Shown here: in pieces, positions 12,501 to 19,243 of the stretch
Layout: the number at the start of each line of letters is the position of its first letter
Position numbering within the stretch: position 1 is the stretch's first letter
NCBI RefSeq assembly: GCF_019645875.1
Contig: NZ_CP081000.1
Coordinates: 5,268,417 to 5,332,416 of the forward strand
Source: Mycolicibacterium senegalense
GTDB lineage: Bacteria > Actinomycetota > Actinomycetes > Mycobacteriales > Mycobacteriaceae
DNA length: 64,000 bases
Direction: 5' to 3'
Made by a program: the position numbers and the translations under genes
Notes under the pieces: generated by a model
What the model saw: the letters and a program-made list of their open reading frames with translations, nothing else
Told to the model about the DNA's origin: nothing
Database searches by the model: none

Positions 12501-15500
12501 TCCCTCGATCTTGGTGCGGTCCAGGGTTGCCAGCACTGTGGGGGTGATCAGGGCTGCGCTGACCCGGCGTTGCTGTATCAGTTCCACGAGCGCCGCGCCG
12601 GCATACGAGTCTCGCGGTGCCACCACGAGCGCCGCCCTTGACGCGACCGCCCAAAGCCATTCGAACACCGAGGCGTCGAATGTCGGCGCGGCCACCATCA
12701 GCACCCGACCATCGGGCCCGACGCCGAATATGTCGCGATGAGCCGCCGCCACGCCATGCAGGCCGGCATGGGTGACCACGACCCCCTTAGGGGTGCCGGT
12801 TGACCCGGACGTGAAGATCACATATGCGGCGCCAGCAGATACCAAGGGCGACAGTCGATCCTGATCGGTGACGGGCCCATTTCCATACCCGGACACGTCC
12901 AGGGTGTCCAGGCGGAGCACAGGACGCCCCACGACGCCGGGCACGGTGCCGGAACCGCAGGTCAGTACGCACACCGCTTCGACCGTGTCCACGACTGTGG
13001 CGATGCGCTCGGAAGGATTGGTTCGGTCCACCGGCACGTACACCCCGCCGGCCTTCAGTACCGCCCACCACGCCGTCACCAGCTCAACGGACCGATCTAT
13101 CGCCACAGCGACGGCACGCTCCGGTCCCACTCCCGCCTCGATCAATCTGCGCGCCAACCGGTTGGAGGCCTCGTCCAGCTCGCCGTATGAGAGCTGCCGC
13201 GGTCCATCGATGACTGCCACAGAGTCCGCGTCGGCAGCCACCGCCGCAGCCAGCAGTTGGTCGGTCAATCCGGCCGGCGCTTGGGCTGCCGCGCCAGACC
13301 ACTTGTGCAACAACAGTTCCCGCTCGTCCTGGTCGAGCAGGTTGACCTCGCCGACCACGACCGACGGGTCAGTCACCACTGCTTCGATCACCCGTCGCAA
13401 CCGGTTCACCAAGCGCTCGACGCTGGACCGCTCGAACAGATCCGTGGCATAGGTCAGCACCCCGGTAGCCATCGACTCACCGTCGCCAGGGACCTCCCGG
13501 ATATCGAAATCCAGGTCGAACTTGGCCGTGCGGGTGAACACCGACTCCTGTTCGACCTGCATCCCGTCGAGCGAGACTGTCGGCATCACGTTGTTCTGGA
13601 ACACCAGAGCTATCTGAAACAACGGATGATGCGAGGTCGACCGCGCCGGATTGAGCTGCTCCACCAACAACTCGAAGGGCACATCCTGATTGGCGTAGGC
13701 ATCCAGTGCCTTCTGCTTAACGTTGGCCAGCACCTCGCTGAACCGCAACGCAGGGCTCACCGGCACCCGCAGTACCCAGGTGTTGACGAAAAAGCCCACC
13801 AGATCATCGAGCGCTTTGTCGGTTCGTCCTGCGATCGGAGTGCCCAGACAGACATCGCCACCGACACCTTCGCGGTGCAGGGCGACCGCGAGCGCGGCCT
13901 GCAGGATTATCGATGTCGTGGCGTGCTGCTGCGCAGCCACCGTCTTGAGTCGGGCCCAGGTCTGCGAACCGATGGAAAACTCGACAGCATCGCCGCGGTA
14001 GCTCGGCACAGGTGGTCGCGGCCGATCGGTCGGTAGCGACACCACCTCGGGCAGGTCCGCCAGTTCCTGGCGCCAATAGCCCAACTGCCCAGCGATCACG
14101 CTGGTGGGGTCGGACACATCTCCCAGCCGTCTCTGCTGCCACAACGTGTAATCGGCGTACTGCACAGGCAGCGGCAACCAGTCGGGAGTGCGCCCCGAGC
14201 TGCGGGATGCATAGGCCACGCCCACGTCGCGCACCATGGGAGCCAGCGACCAACCGTCGAAAGCAATGTGGTGTACCACTATTCCCAGCACGTACTGCTG
14301 CGGGGCCAACTCATAGATCTGAGCCCGGACCGGAATCTCGGTCGACAGGTCGAACTGGTAGCCCGCCAGTTCCATCAGCCCATCGGCCACGTCATTTCCC
14401 GGTCCCGACGCCGATCGCATCACCGGCGAACCGGCACGACGCCACATCCCGGGCTCGGCCGTCAGCACCTTCTGATACGGCACCCCATCGACCTCGACGA
14501 ACACCGTGCGCAACGATTCGTGCCGCAGGATCACGTCGTCCAGCGCCGCAGACAAGGCCGTGACGTCCAGCGCACCGTTGATCCGGAACGCCGTCGGCAT
14601 GTTGTAGGTCGCCACCCCGCCCTCGAACCGGTTCAGGAACCACAGCCGCTGCTGGGCGAACGACAACGGGATCAGATCCGGTCGCTCTTCGCGCACCAGC
14701 GGCGCCCGGGCGCCCGAACCCGCAACGATCCGGGACGCCAACTCCGCGACGGTCGGCGCATCGAACAAAGACCGGACGGCCAGGTCGGTGTCCAAAGTCG
14801 TGTTGGCGTCGGCGATTACCCGCATCGCCGATAGAGAATCGCCACCCAGGTCGAAGAAAGAGTCGTCCACCCCGACGCGGTCCAGGCCGAGAACGTCGGC
14901 ATAGATACTCGCCAAGGTCTCCTCGGCAGGAGTCGTCGGTGCCCGGTAGTGATCGAAATCGACGTATTCAGGAGCCGGCAGCGCTCGCTTGTCGAGCTTC
15001 CCGTTGACCGTCAAGGGCAACGCCCCGAGCACCACCACCGCGGCAGGCACCATATAACTCGGCAACTGCTCCACCAGTGCCGTTCGGGCGCCGACCGGGT
15101 CCACCGCACCGGCAGCGACTTCGGTGACATAGCCGACCAGACGTTTGTCGCCCGGGCGATCCTCCCGGGCGACAACGACCGCCTGCTCCACCCCGTCCAG
15201 GCTTGCCAGTGCGGTTTGTATCTCGCCGAGTTCGATCCGATATCCGCGAATCTTGACCTGTTCGTCCGCGCGACCCGAGTACCGCAACTGCCCGTCGGCT
15301 CCCCAGGACACCAAGTCCCCGGTGCGATACATGCGCCGGCCCGGAGTACCGAACGGGCAGGCTACGAATCTGGAGGCGGTCAACGAGGCTCGTCGCCAAT
15401 AGCCGACACCGACATTTCGGCCGGCCACATACAACTCGCCCACCACTCCGGTCGGAACCGGCCGTAACCACTGATCGAGAACGAACAGCGCCGCACCGGG

Positions 15501-17795
15501 CAACGGCGAACCAATCGGGGGGACCCCTGTTCCGGCGGCCAGCGGTGCGCTCAGCGCCACCCACATAGTGGCCTCCGTCGGACCGTACTGGTTGATCATC
15601 ACCCGGCCGGGAGCCCAGCGATCCACCACGTCGGCCGGGCAGGGTTCGCCACCGACCAACAGGGCAACCGAATCCAGGCCGACCGGCGACAACGCGGCAA
15701 CAGCGGTAGGCGTCAGCCCCAGCACATTCACCTGTTCGTCGACCAGTAACGCATGGAAGTCCTGCGGCGAGCGGGCGGTCTCCTCCGGCACCACCACCAA
15801 CCGGGCACCGGTCAGAAGCGCATTGAAGATCTCCCAGCCCGAGATGTCGAAGCTATAGGAGTGCCATTGCGACCACACCTGACCGGATGGCTCCAGATGT
15901 GAATCGAGGGAGCCGATCAGTTGGGTGACGTTGCCGTGGCAGATGGCCACGCCCTTCGGCACACCTGTGGTTCCCGAGGTGTATATGAGGTAGGCGATAT
16001 CGTCGGGGGCCGGGCCCGGCAGGGCATGGTGCGGGTAGGCGTCGACGCCGGGATCGTCGACGTCGACAAGTGTCAGCGCGTATCCGGTCAGGCGGTCGGC
16101 CAGATCAGCAGTGCTCACCACCGCCACGGGATCGGCATCGGCGAACATGAAATCCACCCGGGCCTGGGGATGGGCCGGATCGATCGGGAGATACGCCGCT
16201 CCGGTTTTGAGCACTGCCAAGATCGAAACAAGTGCCTGAGCACACCTGTTGAACAACAGCGCTACGCAGCGCCCGGGGCCGGCACCGTTGTCAATGAGCA
16301 GGTGCGCCAACCGGTTCGACGCTTCATCCAACTCGCGGTACGTCATGCTCCGGCCATCGCAACTGATCGCCACCGTTTCAGGCGCACGCTCGACCTGAGC
16401 CGCGAACATCGCCGGAATCGAAACCGCGGCCAGCGGCTGGGACAGCATTCCGTGATTGCCGACCTCGAACAGCAGACCACGTTCGGCGTCTTCCAACACC
16501 GCCACCGACAGCAGCGGCCTCGACCGGTCAGCTGTCATCGCCAGCATCACCTGGTGCAACCGGTCCGCCAGCTCTCCGGCTTCAAGGCCTGACAACGGGT
16601 GCCCGTTGCCTGCGGTGTTGACGAAAACCTGCTCTCCCGTGCTCGAGAAGAAAAGCCCGAAGCCACCGACCACGCCGGCGCCGGCCAACGACGCTGTCGC
16701 CGTTGCACCACCGAAATCCAAGGCGAAGCTGGAAGGAAGGAAATTGACACTGACCCGGTTGGCGAGTTGGCCTGCCGTACGCGAGTTGAGCTTGCGTTCG
16801 AGCGCCTGGACCGGGAACCGTTGGTGTTCAACGGCTTCACGGATCCGGCGGTCGACATATCCGCAGAATTCGGCCACCGACATGGCCGGTGCGGTCTGAA
16901 GCACCAGCGGCACCACGCCCGCCAGCATCGCGGGCAGGGTCTTCGCGTCGGGTCCGACGCGACGGCTGACCGGGAAGTCCAACACCACCTCAGCGCCTTC
17001 AGATTGCCAGCCGCGCACCAGTAACGCGCAGGCCGCGGTGAGGACGGAGGACCGGGGGATCTTGAGCGACGAGGCCAAGGCGTCCACCCGGCGCAGCACA
17101 TCGCTATCCAATTCGACTGGGGCAGACGGTAGATAAGACTGCGCTTCACCTTCGTCGGGAAGCCAGCGATACTGCGGCTCGCTTTCTGGCGGTAGGTTCT
17201 CGGTCCAATACGCGCGATCCCGCCGGTAGTCCTCCGAAGCCTCGTAGTCCGACTCGCAGGCGATCAGGTCCGACAGCGACCCGAACAGCGACGGTGGAAT
17301 CGGTGACCCGGACATCACCGCGGAGTAGACCGAGGCCAGCCGTTGGCCCACCATCGCAATCCCGGCTCCGTCCAGCACGATGTGATGGCAGCACCCGATC
17401 AGGAAGAACTCGTCGGCCCGGGTTTGGAACAACGCGAACCTGAACAACGGCCCAGTCAGTGACATCGGCGCCCGCTGGATCGACACCGCGAGTGCACGCG
17501 CCTCGCGCACCGGATCCGATGCGGAGCGCAGATCGTAAAAGTCTGGATCGGCGTCGGGATAGTCGATCAGCCTCTGGAACACCTGGCCGCCGGCCGCGAA
17601 GAAGCCGACCCTGAGCGGTTCGGCCTCCTTGAGCACTCGGCGGATCGCCCAGCCAAGGGCGTCACGGTCTACGGTTCCCGAGATCCTGACGAACAGTCCG
17701 AGCTGCCACTCGGCGCCCGATTCCGCCAGATCATGCGCCAGCCATATGTCGAGCTGAGCGCGGGTTACCGGCAGCGACTGTTGATCAAGCTGCAT
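6105..17795 (-). CDS. NRPS, 5' part: C1-A1-T1, C2-A2(MT)-T2, C3-A3-T3, start of C4
   Basis: Large modular peptide synthetase. ATG at 17795 is preceded by a GGGAG ribosome site. Domains by position: C1 (17790-16500; HHIVLDG near 17380), A1 (16420-14960), T1 (DSFFDLGGDSLS, about 14850), C2 (14690-13440; HHIAFDG), A2 (13250-10560) with an N-methyltransferase inserted at about 11960-11130 (EIGVGSG, VVNSVIQYFP), T2 (about 10480), C3 (10290-9000), A3 (8850-7400), T3 (about 7250), C4 from 7110. No epimerisation or thioesterase domain is visible. Pocket residues by alignment to GrsA: A1 D-I-W-G-L-G-Q-M-W, A2 D-A-F-L-V-G-A-I-W, A3 D-Y-W-S-M-A-G-V-Y. A complete first C domain with its catalytic histidines suggests initiation with an acyl chain, so a lipopeptide. 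The last 148 codons (6548-6105) are out of frame and encode no homologous sequence. An mbtH-like gene lies 62 nt upstream in the same direction. Confidence 0.93.
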   Translation of the reverse strand: MQLDQQSLPVTRAQLDIWLAHDLAESGAEWQLGLFVRISGTVDRDALGWAIRRVLKEAEPLRVGFFAAGGQVFQRLIDYPDADPDFYDLRSASDPVREARALAVSIQRAPMSLTGPLFRFALFQTRADEFFLIGCCHHIVLDGAGIAMVGQRLASVYSAVMSGSPIPPSLFGSLSDLIACESDYEASEDYRRDRAYWTENLPPESEPQYRWLPDEGEAQSYLPSAPVELDSDVLRRVDALASSLKIPRSSVLTAACALLVRGWQSEGAEVVLDFPVSRRVGPDAKTLPAMLAGVVPLVLQTAPAMSVAEFCGYVDRRIREAVEHQRFPVQALERKLNSRTAGQLANRVSVNFLPSSFALDFGGATATASLAGAGVVGGFGLFFSSTGEQVFVNTAGNGHPLSGLEAGELADRLHQVMLAMTADRSRPLLSVAVLEDAERGLLFEVGNHGMLSQPLAAVSIPAMFAAQVERAPETVAISCDGRSMTYRELDEASNRLAHLLIDNGAGPGRCVALLFNRCAQALVSILAVLKTGAAYLPIDPAHPQARVDFMFADADPVAVVSTADLADRLTGYALTLVDVDDPGVDAYPHHALPGPAPDDIAYLIYTSGTTGVPKGVAICHGNVTQLIGSLDSHLEPSGQVWSQWHSYSFDISGWEIFNALLTGARLVVVPEETARSPQDFHALLVDEQVNVLGLTPTAVAALSPVGLDSVALLVGGEPCPADVVDRWAPGRVMINQYGPTEATMWVALSAPLAAGTGVPPIGSPLPGAALFVLDQWLRPVPTGVVGELYVAGRNVGVGYWRRASLTASRFVACPFGTPGRRMYRTGDLVSWGADGQLRYSGRADEQVKIRGYRIELGEIQTALASLDGVEQAVVVAREDRPGDKRLVGYVTEVAAGAVDPVGARTALVEQLPSYMVPAAVVVLGALPLTVNGKLDKRALPAPEYVDFDHYRAPTTPAEETLASIYADVLGLDRVGVDDSFFDLGGDSLSAMRVIADANTTLDTDLAVRSLFDAPTVAELASRIVAGSGARAPLVREERPDLIPLSFAQQRLWFLNRFEGGVATYNMPTAFRINGALDVTALSAALDDVILRHESLRTVFVEVDGVPYQKVLTAEPGMWRRAGSPVMRSASGPGNDVADGLMELAGYQFDLSTEIPVRAQIYELAPQQYVLGIVVHHIAFDGWSLAPMVRDVGVAYASRSSGRTPDWLPLPVQYADYTLWQQRRLGDVSDPTSVIAGQLGYWRQELADLPEVVSLPTDRPRPPVPSYRGDAVEFSIGSQTWARLKTVAAQQHATTSIILQAALAVALHREGVGGDVCLGTPIAGRTDKALDDLVGFFVNTWVLRVPVSPALRFSEVLANVKQKALDAYANQDVPFELLVEQLNPARSTSHHPLFQIALVFQNNVMPTVSLDGMQVEQESVFTRTAKFDLDFDIREVPGDGESMATGVLTYATDLFERSSVERLVNRLRRVIEAVVTDPSVVVGEVNLLDQDERELLLHKWSGAAAQAPAGLTDQLLAAAVAADADSVAVIDGPRQLSYGELDEASNRLARRLIEAGVGPERAVAVAIDRSVELVTAWWAVLKAGGVYVPVDRTNPSERIATVVDTVEAVCVLTCGSGTVPGVVGRPVLRLDTLDVSGYGNGPVTDQDRLSPLVSAGAAYVIFTSGSTGTPKGVVVTHAGLHGVAAAHRDIFGVGPDGRVLMVAAPTFDASVFEWLWAVASRAALVVAPRDSYAGAALVELIQQRRVSAALITPTVLATLDRTKIEGLETLVTGGEACPPELVGAWAPGRSMYNAYGPTEVSIWATSSVLEAGQPVRIGAPIAGTCALVLDARLHPAPVGVVGELYLSGPVLARGYVGRPDLTADRFVANPFGRPGERMYRTGDLVRWNAAGALEYLGRADAQVKLRGQRLELGEIENTLLACPQVNRAAAAVHHNELGIDHLVGYIALEHANNTHREAEVVDQWQHIYDELYDADLETPDYGSDFRGWNSSYTGDPIPLEQMREWRSAAVDRILALQPRHVLEIGVGSGLMLSQVAPACDEYWGTDFSAATIAKLKAAVAGELWGARVRLQAQPAHVTDGLPPGRFDTIVVNSVIQYFPSAEYLAEVIDKAVELLAPGGRVFLGDVRNHSLQAAFQTGIALARIANESTDTGEVRQRVQHAVLGEHELLLAPEFFTTWAADHPAVGGIDIQVKRGESDNELTRYRYDVVIHKSPTQVRSLAQALTWWWTECAGLDGVRADLAAQRPPLVRVSAIPRAGVIADVIIEQALAAGLPLAEAVAQAKATVAADAGVTPEQLYRLGQETGYRAAVTWGAQPGTVDAVFTADAAGGPAPALTDLYLAPIDARQHGGYANDPQTNAKVSEVRQWLAERLPEYMVPTQIVVLDELPLTSSGKIDRRALPAPSFVATSFRAPQTPTEKTVAEVFTEVLGLGRAGLDDDFFALGGDSLIAIRVCARLQAALGREVPVRCLFDSPAVGDLADYLDRHQGEAARPALTARPRPATVPLSYGQQRLWFLEQLHGPSPIYNMAVALRLCGKLNSSALGQALADVVARQESLRTLFVASDGVPGQILVPAERADFGWQVVDASDWLADRLDEAVGAVARHTFDLTTEIPLRAALFRVADDEHVLSAVVHHIAADGWSVAPLVTDLAAAYASRSAGLAPEWLPLPVQYADFTLWQKDWLGSVSDPDSVISAQLGYWEQTLAGLPERLELPTDRPYPAVADYRGASVAVEWPAELQQQVAKVAREHNATSFMVVQAALAVLLAELSASSDVAVGIATAGRGDQALDELVGFFVNTLVLRIDVAGDPTVGELLAQVRARSLAAFEHQDVPFEVLVDRLNPIRSLTHHPLVQVLVTWQNLPWNSSGPAAGLSLGDVEATPVEAETHTAKADLVFSLAEHSTDAGEPTGIAGLVEYRTDVFDVATVQTMVDRLQRVLTAMTADSTARLSAVDLLDVAERMRLSELGHREVLTRRVPENSIPALFARQVSRTPDALAVSFAGRSMSYRELDEASNRLAHHLIGMGATPGQCVALLLERSARAIVSILAVLKTGAAYLPIDPAVPDARIEFMLADATPILAVASDGLVERLGGTAVPVVDLADPRIGKQSADPLPVPAPDDIAHIIYTSGTTGLPKGVAVAHQNVTRLFDGLDVGVAMGPEQVWAQCASLAFDYSVWEIWGALLHGGHLVVAPDETTRSPGELHALVVRERISMLSQTPSAVGMLPRAGLESVTGLMVAAEPCPAEVVDQWSPGRVMINGYGPTETTVYATISAPLRTAAAGEATVVPIGRPVPGAALFVLDRWLREVPAGVVGELYVAGRGVGIGYVRRSGLTGSRFVACPFGAPGARMYRTGDLVSWGADGQLRYAGRADEQVKIRGYRIELGEVQAVLAALDGVRQAVVVVREDRPGDKRLVGYLTGTADPVSARNALAERLPAYMVPSVVVALDALPLTVNGKLDKRALPEPEYTGDGYRAPATAVEEVLVGIYAEVLGLDRVGTGDSFFDLGGDSLSAMRVISEVNSSLEADLSVRTLFDSPSVAQLAPHIDAGSGGRARLTPQRRPPVIPLSYAQQRLWFLEQLQGPSPIYNMSVALRLTGPVNPDALGRSLADVVGRHESLRTLFEVVDGVPQQVIVPAGQAKPGWRVVDAAAWSPERLDEAASAAAQYCFDLTNEIPLRATLFRVSEDDHVLVTVVHHIAADGWSITPFVADLGKAYDSRCAGRSPNWAPLQVQYADYTLWQQAWLGSETDPNSGLLAGCPGRSARGLGAADGSPLPAGGRSPGRRCIRGLAGRAAASLGPDRTGTQRDQLHGGAGRIGASARPVECQYRCSGGNRDGRTQGSGPRRVGGLLRQYVGAAGRSGRGPDRRRAAEAGASAWPGCPGAPGRAVRGAGGAAQPAT
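6546..6551 (-). other. Frameshift junction inside NRPS C4 (apparent 17-nt deletion)
   Basis: The parallel module at 9701-9740 reads DPDSVISAQLGYW. Here the same place reads DPNS followed, one frame off, by YW. Exactly 17 nt (equivalent to gtgatctctgcgcagct) are missing between plus-strand bases 6548 and 6549. Downstream homology is perfect in the new frame. Confidence 0.85.
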
Positions 17796-17857
17796 CGGAT
17801 TGTTCTCCCACCGCGAGATTTCTAGCGAGCCCCCCGACTCTCTTCTGTGTCAGAGCC

Positions 17858-18073
17858 CTAGCGCTGCGCCAACCTGTCGCGCAGGCTCTTCGGCCGGATA
17901 TCCGGCCAGTTCTGTTCGATGTAGTCCAGACACGCCGCTCGATCGGCTTCGCCGTAGATGACCTTCCAGCCATCCGGAACGTCTGCGAATGTCGGCCACA
18001 GACTGTGTTGCTCCTCATCGTTGATCAAGACGAGAAACCGCCCATTGTCATCGTCGAACGGGTTGATGCTCAC
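17858..18073 (-). CDS. MbtH-like protein
   Basis: A 71-residue protein of the MbtH family, small partners that bind NRPS adenylation domains and support their folding and activity. The family signature is clear: SINPFDDDNGRFLVLIND, QHSLWPTFADVPDGW, and an end with NWPDIRPKSLRDRLAQR. I chose the GTG at 18073 because the family begins at this SINPFD sequence and a GGGAGGA ribosome site sits 5 nt upstream. A longer reading frame to 18223 is open but unconserved. It lies 62 nt before the NRPS start and probably shares its promoter in the 200-bp divergent region up to 18273. Confidence 0.95.
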   Translation of the reverse strand: MSINPFDDDNGRFLVLINDEEQHSLWPTFADVPDGWKVIYGEADRAACLDYIEQNWPDIRPKSLRDRLAQR

Positions 18074-18273
18074 GTGGTCCTCCCCATCGTCGAGTCGACC
18101 AGTGAAATCGTTCAACAACCCAGACGCAGGGCCTCCAGCTCCGCACCTTGTGTATCCGATGATTGTTTCCTGTGGCCCACTCCAGCTATGACTTAACTCG
18201 TTGCAGGACGTCAGCATATCCACATATCTTGACAGGGGTGCAGAAATTCGAGATCCAAGAATATTCTGTTGCT

Positions 18274-18783
18274 GTGTCGAAGACTTTCAACTTCTCACTC
18301 GACTCGACCGTCTGCGTTGAGCAAATCCTTGCCGCTTTTGGCGAACGGGACTACTGGATGGATCGGCTGTCGACCTTCAACGGGATCGACACACTCGACA
18401 GCCTGGAGGTCGACCCCGACGGCTCGGTGACCGCCGTCATGGTCAAAGACGTGCAGCGTGGTCGAGAGCCGTCGCCACTCGCCAAGTTCTTTCCGCAGAA
18501 CTGGCGAGTGGTGCAACGCGAGGCCTGGCATCCCATCGACGCAGACCAGGTCAGCGGGGACGTCAGCATAGCGTCGGACGGAGTCCCCGGATCCGCCGCC
18601 GGGACAGCCCTGTTAGCGCCGATCGCAACGGGGTCGCGCCTCAAATGCGCAGCTAGAGTCGAGTTCAAGGTCCCACTGATCGGCGGACAGATCGAGAGCG
18701 TGATGGGTCGCATCCTGGTCCAGAACGTCACCGCAGTACAGCACTTCACGGCCGATTGGATCACTGCGCACCGGCGCGGGTGA
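18274..18783 (+). CDS. DUF2505 domain-containing protein
   Basis: A 169-residue protein beginning SKTFNFSLDSTVCVEQILAAF with the later VEFKVPLIGGQIESVMG, which I recognise as the mycobacterial DUF2505 family. Members are predicted to have a START/SRPBCC-like lipid-binding fold; function is unknown. GTG at 18274 is chosen because homology begins there. An in-frame upstream start at 18163 would add an unconserved tail. No strong ribosome site is visible. It is divergent from the mbtH-NRPS operon, and there is no evidence that the two are functionally linked. Confidence 0.75.
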   Translation: MSKTFNFSLDSTVCVEQILAAFGERDYWMDRLSTFNGIDTLDSLEVDPDGSVTAVMVKDVQRGREPSPLAKFFPQNWRVVQREAWHPIDADQVSGDVSIASDGVPGSAAGTALLAPIATGSRLKCAARVEFKVPLIGGQIESVMGRILVQNVTAVQHFTADWITAHRRG

Positions 18784-19243
18784 GCGGCATCAAGCAGCGT
18801 TTCGCAATGCCCGAGCCGGCCCTGCTCGCCATGGCGCCAATGGGCGACGGACACGACATAGATGTAGTTCAATCCAGCGAAGCGAACTGTTCTGACGCCT
18901 GGGCACCCCGACGCAACATGGCCCGGTAGGAACCGGCGGCCAGGGGTCGACGTAGCGAATTAGCAAATTCAGAGACGCACCAATCATACGATTGCAGGCG
19001 ATGTGGCGCCCGCGGCGGCGAAGCGGATTGAGTTAGCCATGAAAGCCCGGTTTTTTATTGCCGAATCACATTCAAGATCGCGCCGCCAAAAGTTTGCATG
19101 CGCAAATATCGGCGAACTTCCCATGCTGCGCCAAAGTTGCCAGAAGACGATTATTGACTAGTGAAACAAACGGACACCTACGAAATTCGTCGTGTCATTG
19201 CGCAGATCTTGATTGAAATGCCGAGAACCGATCCCGGCGAGGC
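18784..19243. other. Intergenic region, no confident gene
   Basis: 460 bp between the DUF2505 gene and the convergent recQ-like gene. The part from 19040 to 19220 is richer in A and T than the surroundings. A short plus-strand frame from 19161 (KQTDTYEIRRVIAQILIEMP) looks slightly protein-like but runs into the recQ gene on the other strand; I do not call it. No RNA gene or clear terminator is seen. Confidence 0.5.

Noticed and set aside
18074..18223. N-terminal extension of the MbtH-like protein
   Set aside because: Not conserved in the family; a good ribosome site precedes the GTG at 18073.
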